Assembly: GCA_030626085.1 (NCBI GenBank)
Contig: DAOUPQ010000011.1
Coordinates: forward strand, 1-19,000
DNA length: 19,000 nt
Source: Flavobacteriia bacterium
Lineage (GTDB): Bacteria; Bacteroidota; Bacteroidia; Flavobacteriales; Flavobacteriaceae
Direction of reading: 5' to 3'
A program made the position numbers and the translations under genes. Under the pieces are notes generated by a model. It was not told where the DNA came from. It was given only the letters and a program-made list of their open reading frames with translations, and made no database searches. Positions 1 through 7,581 of the stretch are shown piece by piece (within the stretch, counting starts at the first letter, position 1; the number at the start of each line of letters is the position of its first letter).

Positions 1-111
1 AACTTAATTTATTAATTAAAACTACACAGCCGTAATAAATATGAATATTATAAAAACTATAATGTTATATTATTGAATTAATAATTTATAAAAAAAGGTT
101 TCTCCAAAAAA

Positions 112-132
112 AAGGTGCTAAAAAAGCACCTT
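112..132 (-). terminator. Intrinsic terminator after the small secreted protein gene
   Basis: A perfect 7-bp stem (AAGGTGC at 112-118, GCACCTT at 126-132) encloses a 7-base loop. Read on the minus strand, the stem runs straight into a T-tract (the A-run just left of 112). It lies 22 bases beyond the stop codon of the gene at 155-511. A shorter T-run on the plus-strand side (135-139) means it may also work for transcription arriving from the left. Confidence 0.85.
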
Positions 133-154
133 AATTTTTAAATATTATAGATCG

Positions 155-511
155 TCATTTTGATATTTTTAATGGTAGTAAAAATAATTTACCATCTCTT
201 TTTGTATTGTGATGTACTTTTTTATAATTTAATTTTCCTTTTATAAAATCTTCAAGAATTTTATTTTGAGAATTTGTTGAGATAATAATAATTTCATGAT
301 TACTATTTAGAGTAAATAATACTTCAATTGCTTCATTATTTTCCAAAGAAAATGGATATTCAGTTCCTAAAAATGAAACAATTTCCATTTGCAGGGTTTT
401 GGTTGGTGCTACTGGCGGATTGTCAATTGAGTTTGTGCTGTTTTTTGGTGAAGCTGATAGATTAAAAACAACTAATATTAATGCAATTAGAAATAAATTT
501 AATTTTTTCAT
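155..511 (-). CDS. Small secreted protein of unknown function
   Basis: A 118-residue protein with an ATG start. Residues 1-21 form a typical signal peptide (KK, then a hydrophobic LFLIALILVVF core, then a likely cleavage near SAS), so the mature protein of about 97 residues should be periplasmic or exported. There is no lipobox cysteine. The mature part begins with a Pro/Thr/Ser/Asn-rich linker (about 22-38). A compact domain follows with alternating hydrophobic strands (EVLFTLNSNHEIIIIS), a helix (ILEDFIKGKLNY) and a final strand ending in PLKI. I do not recognise a named family. The strand-strand-helix-strand order faintly resembles the TonB C-terminal fold, but this is only a pattern impression. 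The gene lies 138 bases downstream of the aminotransferase on the same strand and ends at a terminator, so it may be the last gene of that unit or have its own promoter. Confidence 0.75.
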   Translation of the reverse strand: MKKLNLFLIALILVVFNLSASPKNSTNSIDNPPVAPTKTLQMEIVSFLGTEYPFSLENNEAIEVLFTLNSNHEIIIISTNSQNKILEDFIKGKLNYKKVHHNTKRDGKLFLLPLKISK

Positions 512-649
512 AATAAATAATTTAGATTAGACATATAACAAAAAGACGCTAAAGGAAGAATGTTTGTTACAAATAGATCGATCGAAATCAATTATTTATC
601 ATTTATTTAACAAAAAGGAGTGAACTTTAAGAAAAATTAGGAAGGTAAC

Positions 650-1828
650 TCAATCTAATTTATCGAGCAAATCAATAATTATTGAACAGCCTTTAATGAT
701 CTCATCTTCTGAAATAGTTAATGGAGGTGTGATCCTAATGGCTTTGGGTTCAAATAATAGCCAGAACAATAGCAATCCTTTTTCAATAGCACTTAATATT
801 ACTTCATTTACTTGATTGCTGTCATTCAATAAGATAGCCAGCATTAATCCTTTTCCTCTCACAGCAATTATTTTATCGTGAACCAATAATTTTCTAAATA
901 ATTTTTCTTTATTGATCACATCATGTATTATAGAGGTATGTCTTATTTCATTTATTGTTGCTACACCTGCAGCTGCAATTACTGGATGTCCTCCAAAAGT
1001 TGTAATATGACCTAATTTTGGATTTTCTTTTAACAATTGCATATGTTTATAAGACGAAATAAATGCACCAATAGGCATGCCTCCACCTAATCCTTTTCCA
1101 GCAACAATAATATCAGGAAATACATTGTAATTTTCAAAACCAAAGAATTTACCGGTTCTACCAATGCCGCTTTGAATTTCATCTAAGATAAGTAATGCAC
1201 CAACTTCAATACACCTTTCCTTAACTTTTTGTAAAAAATCATTTTGAGGTTCAATAAATCCTGCACCACCTTGAATGGTTTCTAAAATAACAGCAGCTGT
1301 TTTATTTGTTATTTTAGTTAGATGTGAAAGGTTATTGAATTCAATAAATTTAACACCCGGAATTAATGGTCTGAATGCACTGTTTTGTGTTTCTTTACCA
1401 CAAACACTCATAGCACCTTGTGTATTTCCGTGATAGGCATTCTTAGCAGAAATTATTTCAAATCTACCTGTAATTCTTTTAGCTAGTTTTAAAGCTCCTT
1501 CAGTTGCTTCGGTACCTGAATTGGTAAGATACACACTTTGTAAATTTTCAGGTAGATCTTTTACCATACTTTTTGCCAGTTCTACTTGAGGCTTTTGAAT
1601 AAATTCTCCATAAACCATTACATGCAAATAGGAATCTACTTGATCTTTTATTGCCTTGATGACCTTTGGATGCTGATGACCTAAAGTATTTGCTGAAATA
1701 CCTGCAATAAAATCTAAATATCTTTTATTGTTTGTGTCGTAAATATAGGAGCCTTTAGCTTTTTTTATTTCTATTGCAAGTGGGTAAGGTGAAGTTTGTG
1801 CCTGGTATTTTAGAAAATCCTTCTTCAT
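650..1828 (-). CDS. Class III PLP-dependent aminotransferase (acetylornithine/ornithine aminotransferase-like)
   Basis: A 392-residue cytoplasmic fold-type I aminotransferase of full family length. The visible signature elements are SGTEA at 104-108 (phosphate binding), LILDEIQSGIGRTG at 213-226 with D216 contacting the PLP ring nitrogen, the Schiff-base lysine K245 in AGKGLGGGMPIGA, TTFGGHP at 276-282, and R365 near the C-terminus for the substrate carboxylate. Family members move the omega-amino group of ornithine, acetylornithine, GABA or similar amines to 2-oxoglutarate. The substrate cannot be read from sequence, and no other arginine-pathway gene is present, so I do not call it argD. 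The ATG overlaps the stop of the upstream LptA-like gene in an ATGA arrangement, which implies translational coupling. The protein carries no targeting signal. Confidence 0.93.
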   Translation of the reverse strand: MKKDFLKYQAQTSPYPLAIEIKKAKGSYIYDTNNKRYLDFIAGISANTLGHQHPKVIKAIKDQVDSYLHVMVYGEFIQKPQVELAKSMVKDLPENLQSVYLTNSGTEATEGALKLAKRITGRFEIISAKNAYHGNTQGAMSVCGKETQNSAFRPLIPGVKFIEFNNLSHLTKITNKTAAVILETIQGGAGFIEPQNDFLQKVKERCIEVGALLILDEIQSGIGRTGKFFGFENYNVFPDIIVAGKGLGGGMPIGAFISSYKHMQLLKENPKLGHITTFGGHPVIAAAGVATINEIRHTSIIHDVINKEKLFRKLLVHDKIIAVRGKGLMLAILLNDSNQVNEVILSAIEKGLLLFWLLFEPKAIRITPPLTISEDEIIKGCSIIIDLLDKLD

Positions 1829-3345
1829 TTTTCATCTATAATAAAAATATCATATTTTGTAAGTGGTCTTTCGTTATTTCGCCATATAAAACCTCTTAGT
1901 TTTCTAACATTTTTAGGTAACATTGATGGAGGATAGGTTTCTCCTTTCGGTTTTGTCAAAAATTTTGCTTTTTGAATAGTTCCGTCTTTTAATATAAAAT
2001 CTATTGAACTACATGTTGTTTTATCAATACCAATAAGTTCTTTTTCGTCATTTCTTACAAAGTGAATAATTTCACCATTACCTACAACATTGACAATTTG
2101 TAGATCATTATCAATAAATTTCCCAAAAATATTTCTTCCCTTAATCTGATTAAATCCGATAGAATCTTTTTGAATGATAAAAGCATTATGTAACACTTTT
2201 AGACTATCTAATTTTTCGGTTTCAGTATTTGAAAGTAAGCGTATTGAATCACCTGTTATTTGACTGTTATTTGACCATAAAATTGGATCTTTGAACATTT
2301 GCGTCAAACCGGTTTCTTGATTGGTATGTATTGAATCACATTTTCCACTCATATCACTTTTAAAGAATTTCACATGATGATAGGCTCTAATAATTCTTTT
2401 TTTTGGTTTTCCGGTAATTAATAAAGTATCACCATGAATAAATAAAGAATCAACATTTGTGTTTGTGATGGCAACCGCTTTGCCTATTGTAAAAGCAGAA
2501 TCTAATTTTTCGTAATACTCTGCGTAATTACCTTTTAAAACCATATGACTTATGGTGTCGGTTATAATTATGTGTTTAGTGGCCGATGCAAAACCATTAT
2601 TTCGATCATAATATAGACTATCAGCTTTGATTTCACGATCTTTATATATAATACGTGCATTTTTGGTAAAATGCGAAATATCTTTCTTAGTATCGTAAAA
2701 TCCTTTTTCACAAAAGATAAAATTATTTTTGCTTTTAATAGTTGAAGCACCATAGAGATATGCTTTACCACTATTGGTATAATAATCTAAATGATTTGAT
2801 TCAAGAACATATTCGGGATTAGTAATAACAACATTTGATATGGCCTGAAATTTATTGTTTTCAAGATAATAATTACCCGTTGTGCTGGTTAATACGTTGA
2901 TGCTATCTATTATTTTTGCACCTGTTCGATAAAATAAAATTTGTTTTGATCTATCAAATTGTAAAGTATCTGTTGATAAGGTCATTTTTGGATCTCTAAT
3001 AACAACATTTCCCCAGGAAAGCGCTTTATTAGTATTTCCATTATACTCTGTATATTCACTTCTTTGCGTTATAGTATCACCTTGTTTAAGTAATACATTT
3101 CCAAAAGCTTTAATGTAATTATCTTTAGTGTAGTGAATCGCTTTTTTACACTGTAGTGATATTCCTTCATGTTTTATATAAACATTGCCTAGTAAAACGG
3201 TGGCACCCGGGAGTTTTTCTTCATCAATAGTTGAATTATCAGAATGTACAATAGAAATCCTCTTGCCTTGACCAAAAGCAACGGATGAAAATATGAAGAG
3301 TAGTATTACTAGTGCTTTAGTTTTCAATAAATCGATTTGTTTCAA
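1825..3345 (-). CDS. Secreted LptA/OstA-like protein (OstA_2 type)
   Basis: A 506-residue protein with an N-terminal signal peptide (hydrophobic ALVILLFIFSSVAF, likely cleaved after AFG at about residue 25). The mature part is built of repeated short beta-strand units such as GNVYIKHEG, GNVLLKQGD, GNVVIRDP and NVVITNPEY. This is the parallel beta-jellyroll pattern of LptA/OstA proteins, which carry lipopolysaccharide across the periplasm. At over 500 residues it is far longer than E. coli LptA (about 185) and matches the long Bacteroidota OstA_2 class. The only start is TTG at 3343-3345: an in-frame TGA sits two codons upstream (3352-3354) and the next methionine is far inside the protein. 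The gene follows the purA terminator by about 55 bases, so it should have its own promoter, and it overlaps the aminotransferase by 4 bp. The LPS role is inferred from the family. Confidence 0.85.
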   Translation of the reverse strand: MKQIDLLKTKALVILLFIFSSVAFGQGKRISIVHSDNSTIDEEKLPGATVLLGNVYIKHEGISLQCKKAIHYTKDNYIKAFGNVLLKQGDTITQRSEYTEYNGNTNKALSWGNVVIRDPKMTLSTDTLQFDRSKQILFYRTGAKIIDSINVLTSTTGNYYLENNKFQAISNVVITNPEYVLESNHLDYYTNSGKAYLYGASTIKSKNNFIFCEKGFYDTKKDISHFTKNARIIYKDREIKADSLYYDRNNGFASATKHIIITDTISHMVLKGNYAEYYEKLDSAFTIGKAVAITNTNVDSLFIHGDTLLITGKPKKRIIRAYHHVKFFKSDMSGKCDSIHTNQETGLTQMFKDPILWSNNSQITGDSIRLLSNTETEKLDSLKVLHNAFIIQKDSIGFNQIKGRNIFGKFIDNDLQIVNVVGNGEIIHFVRNDEKELIGIDKTTCSSIDFILKDGTIQKAKFLTKPKGETYPPSMLPKNVRKLRGFIWRNNERPLTKYDIFIIDEK

Positions 3346-3399
3346 AAGTAATCATTTTGTTTAAAATCTTAGCTTGAACTCAGGTTTAAAAGTAAAAAA

Positions 3400-3430
3400 A
3401 AGGTAAAGATCTTTCAAATATCTTTACCTT
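3400..3430 (-). terminator. Intrinsic terminator of purA
   Basis: A perfect 11-bp stem (AAGGTAAAGAT at 3400-3410, ATCTTTACCTT at 3420-3430) has a 9-base loop. On the minus strand it is followed directly by a run of T (the A-run at 3394-3399). It starts 25 bases past the purA stop and separates purA from the LptA-like gene. Confidence 0.9.
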
Positions 3431-3455
3431 CTATTGAGAAACAGTTTTATAAAAA

Positions 3456-4724
3456 TTATATTCTAATTGTTTGAGTTCTGTCCGGACCTACCGAAACTAT
3501 TTTTACCGATACACCTACAAATTTTTCAATATAAGCGATGTAATCAATCATGTTTTTTGGCAGATCTTCAGAAGTCTTAATATTAGTAATATCTTTTTGC
3601 CATCCTTTGAATTCAGTATAGACAACTTCTACATTTTCTTTTTCAATATTATAAGGTAGGTAGGAGATTTCTTTGCCTTTATAAATATATGAAGTACATG
3701 CTTTTATAGTATCAAAACCTGATAATACATCTCCCTTCATCATGGTTAATTGTGTAACGCCGTTAATTTGCACAGCATATTTTAAAGCAACAAGGTCAAG
3801 CCAGCCACAGCGTCGTGGTCTTCCTGTTGTAGCACCAAATTCGTTGCCAATTTTAGCCATTTTTTTACCATCCTCATCAAAGAGCTCAGTAGGAAAAGGT
3901 CCTGAGCCAACACGAGTTGTATAAGCTTTAAAGATTCCATAAACATCGCCAATTTTATTAGGAGCAACACCCAAACCGGTACAAGCTCCGGCGGCGGTTG
4001 TATTTGATGAAGTGACAAATGGATAAGTACCAAAATCAACATCTAATAATGAACCTTGAGCTCCTTCGGCTAAAATGGTTTTACCATTATTTAAAGCGTT
4101 ATTAAAAAATTCTTCACTATCAATAAAAACAAATGATTTTAACATTTCAATAGCTACAAAAAATTCATTTTCTAATTCATTAAGATCATACTGTATATCA
4201 ACTTTATAAAAGTTAATTAATTTTAGATGTTTTTGAGTTAGTGCATTGTATTTTTCTTTCCAGTTATCTAACTCTAGATCTCCTATACGTAAACCATTTC
4301 TACCGGTTTTATCCATATATGTAGGGCCAATTCCTTTTAGCGTTGATCCAATTTTGGCTTTACCTTTTAGTGTTTCAGAAGCGGCATCTAACAATCTGTG
4401 TGTAGGTAAAATAATATGTGCTTTACGCGATAATAAGAGTTTTGAATTAAAATCAATATTATAATTTGATAAATTATCAACTTCTTTTTTAAATATAACA
4501 GGGTCAATAACAACTCCATTTCCTACAATATTAATAGCTTTGTCATGAAATATACCAGAAGGTATTGTGTGTAAAACATGTTTATTGTCGTCAAATATTA
4601 TAGTATGACCGGCATTTGGTCCACCTTGAAAGCGTGCAATAATATCGTAGTTCTTTGTAAGAACATCAACAATTTTACCTTTTCCTTCATCGCCCCATTG
4701 CAGGCCTAATAGTAAATCAACCAT
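3456..4724 (-). CDS. purA: Adenylosuccinate synthetase
   Basis: A 422-residue cytoplasmic enzyme of normal length. It joins IMP and aspartate using GTP, giving adenylosuccinate in the first committed step to AMP. Visible signatures are QWGDEGKGK at 9-17 with the catalytic aspartate D12, GGPNAGHT at 34-41 with the catalytic histidine H40, the IMP-site segment LAEGAQGSLLDVD at 218-230, GATTGRPRRCGW at 297-308, and the guanine-binding region ending in GPDRT at 413-417. All key residues are present. The ATG lies 19 bases after the stop of the Fur-family gene, so the two are probably cotranscribed. A strong terminator follows the stop. PurA is a known target of ppGpp inhibition in E. coli, which fits the nearby RelA/SpoT gene, although the regulatory link here is only inferred. 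Confidence 0.98.
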   Translation of the reverse strand: MVDLLLGLQWGDEGKGKIVDVLTKNYDIIARFQGGPNAGHTIIFDDNKHVLHTIPSGIFHDKAINIVGNGVVIDPVIFKKEVDNLSNYNIDFNSKLLLSRKAHIILPTHRLLDAASETLKGKAKIGSTLKGIGPTYMDKTGRNGLRIGDLELDNWKEKYNALTQKHLKLINFYKVDIQYDLNELENEFFVAIEMLKSFVFIDSEEFFNNALNNGKTILAEGAQGSLLDVDFGTYPFVTSSNTTAAGACTGLGVAPNKIGDVYGIFKAYTTRVGSGPFPTELFDEDGKKMAKIGNEFGATTGRPRRCGWLDLVALKYAVQINGVTQLTMMKGDVLSGFDTIKACTSYIYKGKEISYLPYNIEKENVEVVYTEFKGWQKDITNIKTSEDLPKNMIDYIAYIEKFVGVSVKIVSVGPDRTQTIRI

Positions 4725-4743
4725 TGATTATTTTTTTAAGTTA

Positions 4744-5181
4744 TTATTTATTCTTAATTCCGTAAAAGTACAGGGAGTGGCTATCAATTTTTACATCAAA
4801 AACCTCTTCAATAGATTTTTTTATTGTTTCAATTCGTGGGTCACAGAATTCAATCACTTCACCTGTATCAGTTAAAATAATGTGATCATGCTGTTTATTG
4901 AAAAATGACTTTTCATAATGAGCCTGATTTTGGCCAAATTGATGTCTTCTCACTAAACCACATTCTAAAAGCAATTCAATTGTATTGTATAGGGTAGCTC
5001 TACTAACACGATAATTATTATCTTTCATATCAACATATAGTGATTCTATATCAAAGTGTTTATTGCTATTATAAATTTCTTGAAGAATAGCATATCTCTC
5101 AGGAGTTTTTCGGTGATTATGCTCCTCTAAAAACTTAGTAAAAAAACTCTTTACAATTTCTTGATTTTTTGTTTTACCCAT
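4744..5181 (-). CDS. Fur-family transcriptional regulator lacking the CxxC zinc motif
   Basis: A 145-residue metal-responsive repressor of the Fur/PerR/Zur superfamily. The winged-helix DNA-binding part covers about residues 20-82, with the recognition helix around RVSRATLYNTIELL (58-71). The dimerisation part keeps likely regulatory-metal ligands: H42, the HDH pair H98/H100, E111, and H135 in DSHSLYFYG. The usual CxxC structural-zinc motif after HDH is replaced (L103 and T106), and there is no C-terminal CxxC pair. C113 is the only cysteine in the second domain. Sequence alone cannot separate iron, peroxide, manganese or zinc sensing. The start is ATG. The gene lies 85 bases after the RelA/SpoT gene and 19 bases before purA, with a candidate -7 promoter element and a palindrome just upstream. 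Similar replacement of the cysteines may be lineage-typical, so this need not mean loss of function. Confidence 0.92.
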   Translation of the reverse strand: MGKTKNQEIVKSFFTKFLEEHNHRKTPERYAILQEIYNSNKHFDIESLYVDMKDNNYRVSRATLYNTIELLLECGLVRRHQFGQNQAHYEKSFFNKQHDHIILTDTGEVIEFCDPRIETIKKSIEEVFDVKIDSHSLYFYGIKNK

Positions 5182-5208
5182 ATTTATTATATTGACAATA
5201 AATTAAAA

Positions 5209-5216
5209 CAAATTTA
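5209..5216 (-). promoter_or_regulatory. Candidate -7 promoter element of the fur-purA unit
   Basis: On the minus strand this reads TAAATTTG, an exact match to the Bacteroidota -7 consensus TAnnTTTG. It ends 27 bases before the Fur-family ATG, which would give a short leader. No TTG-type -33 element lies at the expected distance, and the region is very AT-rich, so a chance match is possible. Confidence 0.4.
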
Positions 5217-5237
5217 CATTTTAATAAGTATATATGA

Positions 5238-5252
5238 TATTATAAAATAATA
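5238..5252. promoter_or_regulatory. Candidate Fur/PerR-like operator palindrome
   Basis: TATTATAAAATAATA is a perfect inverted repeat with 6-bp arms around 3 bases. It resembles the 15-bp 7-1-7 style of PerR/Fur boxes. It sits 21 bases upstream of the candidate -7 element, where a repressor would block the promoter, and would suit autoregulation of the Fur-family gene. Pure A/T composition in AT-rich DNA makes chance occurrence fairly likely. Confidence 0.25.
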
Positions 5253-5266
5253 AATTTAATAAAAAA

Positions 5267-7486
5267 TTAATTAATTATTCTTTCAACTTTTTCTATACCT
5301 TCAATTTTTTTTAATTGTTTTATTAAGATGCTAAGTTGTTTATTATTTTTAACATCAACAGTAATTTTTCCTTCAAAGAATCCTTCTTCTCCAGAAATAT
5401 TAAGTTTTTTAATATTTACATTTAAGTTGTTTGAAATAATTTTTGTCACTTTGCTTACCAAACCTAGATCATCAATTCCCATTAATCTTAAAGTTACTTT
5501 AAAACCATATTGGGTAGAGTCGATCCATTTTGCAGAAATAATTCTATAAGCATATTGAGATTGCATACTTACAGAATTTGGACAATCATTTTTATGAACT
5601 TTTATACCTTCGTTTATCGTTATAAACCCAAAAACCTTATCACCGGGAATAGGAGTGCAGCATTTTGCAAATTTATATTTTAGTCGTTCTTCATCACTAC
5701 CAAAAACCAACATATCAAAATTAGTACTTACTTCATCGCTTGTTTGTACTAATTTGGGATTTTTAGTACCTCTTCTCATTCTGGTTTTGAAAAAGTTCAT
5801 AAAGGCATTTGAACGATTTGCAGCATATTTTTTTAATTGTTGGTTTTCAATTGAGCCATTTCCAATTCTGAAGTATAAATCAAAACTAGTTTTTAATTTA
5901 AGAAAATTGACTAATTCATTTGTTGTTGTTTCATTAAAAGGAATTTTTAGATGACGCAATTTTCTGGATAAAATTTCTTTCCCTTCTTTAGCAATTATTT
6001 TTTGTTCGTTTTTTAAAATGCTTTTTATTCGTGATTTTGCTCTGGCAGTTTTCACAATTTCCAACCACGCTAATTTAGGTTTTTGAGAATTTGAAGTAAT
6101 AATTTCTATCTGATCTCCACTCTGTAATTGATAGCTAAAATGAACCAATTTACCATTTACTTTTGCTCCACGGCAATGCATACCTACTTCACTATGGATG
6201 GCAAAAGCAAAGTCAATTACTGTTGAGCCTTTAGGTAAAGATTTAATATCACCTCTGGGTGTAAAAACATATATTTCTTTTGCATACAGGTTCAGTTTAA
6301 ACTGTTCAACAAAATCAAGTGCATTTACATCAGAATTTTCTAATGATTCTTTTAATTTATTGAGCCATTCTTCTAGACCACTTTCATTTACATTACCATG
6401 TTTATACCTGAAATGTGCAGCATAACCTTTTTCGGCAATTTCATTCATTCGCTCCGATCGGATCTGTATTTCAACCCATTTCCCATGGGGTCCCATAACG
6501 GTTGTATGTAAAGATTCATATCCTGTTGTTTTTGGGTGAGTTATCCAATCTCTTAAGCGACTAGGATTTGGACTGTAATGATCGGTAACAATAGAATATA
6601 TTTTCCAAGCATTGAATTTTTCATCTTTTAAAGATGACTCATAAACAATTCTAACAGCAAATTTATCATATACTTCATCAAAGGAAACTTCTTGGTTTCT
6701 CATTTTCTTTCTAATAGAAAAGATTGATTTAGTTCTTCCTTTTATCTGATATTTGATGCCTTCTTTATCTAATGATTGTTTAATTGAATTAGAAAATTCT
6801 TCAATATATTTTTCTTGATCTTCTTTGCTTTCAGATAATTTGTTTAAAATATCTGTATAGACTTCATTTTCAGTAAATTTTAAACCTAGATCTTCTAATT
6901 CTGTTTTAATATTATATAAACCTAATCTATGGGCAAGAGGGGCATAGATATACAAGGTTTCAGAAGCAGTTTTTACTTGTTTTTCTTCCCGCATTGAATC
7001 TAAAGTCTGCATATTGTGCAATCTGTCTGCAATTTTAATCAAAATAACTCTTACATCATCATTTAGTGTAAGCAACATTTTTCTAAAATTTTCTGCTTGA
7101 ATAGAGACGTCGGTTTCTTTCTTTAATCGAGATATTTTGGTTAATCCATTTACGATCTTTGCAACAGTTTTGCCAAAAAGTTGTTCAATATCATCAAATG
7201 TGTAATCGGTGTCTTCAACAACATCATGTAATAAAGCAGCTACAATTGAATTTGTACCCAATCCTATTTCATTGGCAACAGTTTTTGCTACTGCAATGGG
7301 ATGATAAACATAGGGTTCGCCTGTTTTACGGCGTTGATCTTTATGAGCTTCTACGGCAAAATCAAATGCTTTACGTATCAAAACTTTATTTTTTTTAGTT
7401 AAAGTTTGATAGGTGTCATGTAGCATGTCTTTATAAAGATATGCTATTTCTTTTTTTTCATCTTTTATGGTTGCTGTATATGCCAA
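5267..7486 (-). CDS. Bifunctional (p)ppGpp synthetase/hydrolase, RelA/SpoT family
   Basis: A 739-residue long RSH enzyme that makes and degrades (p)ppGpp, the alarmone of the stringent response. Domains in order: an HD hydrolase domain (about 35-190) with H48, H62, H87-D88 in LLHDVVEDTDY and D153 in IADRLHNM; a synthetase domain (about 230-345) with GRTKSIFSIRKK, the GYESLHTTV motif carrying E324, and EIQIRS; a TGS domain (about 403-463, IYVFTPRGDIKSLPKG); a zinc-finger/CC-type segment with KCCTPIPGD at 608-616; and a C-terminal ACT domain (about 660-739). Intact HD and synthetase motifs indicate both activities. The start is TTG at 7484-7486. No ATG lies in frame between it and a TGA at 7526-7528, and residues 10-40 look like the usual RSH N-terminal helix, so a start at M21 would cut into conserved sequence. 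The Fur gene follows 85 bases downstream with no terminator visible. Confidence 0.96.
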   Translation of the reverse strand: MAYTATIKDEKKEIAYLYKDMLHDTYQTLTKKNKVLIRKAFDFAVEAHKDQRRKTGEPYVYHPIAVAKTVANEIGLGTNSIVAALLHDVVEDTDYTFDDIEQLFGKTVAKIVNGLTKISRLKKETDVSIQAENFRKMLLTLNDDVRVILIKIADRLHNMQTLDSMREEKQVKTASETLYIYAPLAHRLGLYNIKTELEDLGLKFTENEVYTDILNKLSESKEDQEKYIEEFSNSIKQSLDKEGIKYQIKGRTKSIFSIRKKMRNQEVSFDEVYDKFAVRIVYESSLKDEKFNAWKIYSIVTDHYSPNPSRLRDWITHPKTTGYESLHTTVMGPHGKWVEIQIRSERMNEIAEKGYAAHFRYKHGNVNESGLEEWLNKLKESLENSDVNALDFVEQFKLNLYAKEIYVFTPRGDIKSLPKGSTVIDFAFAIHSEVGMHCRGAKVNGKLVHFSYQLQSGDQIEIITSNSQKPKLAWLEIVKTARAKSRIKSILKNEQKIIAKEGKEILSRKLRHLKIPFNETTTNELVNFLKLKTSFDLYFRIGNGSIENQQLKKYAANRSNAFMNFFKTRMRRGTKNPKLVQTSDEVSTNFDMLVFGSDEERLKYKFAKCCTPIPGDKVFGFITINEGIKVHKNDCPNSVSMQSQYAYRIISAKWIDSTQYGFKVTLRLMGIDDLGLVSKVTKIISNNLNVNIKKLNISGEEGFFEGKITVDVKNNKQLSILIKQLKKIEGIEKVERIIN

Positions 7487-7581
7487 ATTTAAAAAATTGG
7501 ATAAGTCGAAGCCTTTGCTAAGGTCTCAAGGCATAAAAATAACAAGTTTTTTTAAAGATTGTGTATAAAAAAACGAAATTT

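Noticed and set aside
563..583. Adjacent short palindromes TTTGTTACAAA and GATCGATC upstream of the small secreted protein gene
   Set aside because: Short and common motifs with no spacing support; no clear promoter next to them. Possible operator, but too weak to list as a feature.
7511..7532. Weak hairpin GCCTT...AAGGC in the RelA/SpoT leader
   Set aside because: Only a 5-bp stem with a 12-base loop and no T-tract in the relevant direction.
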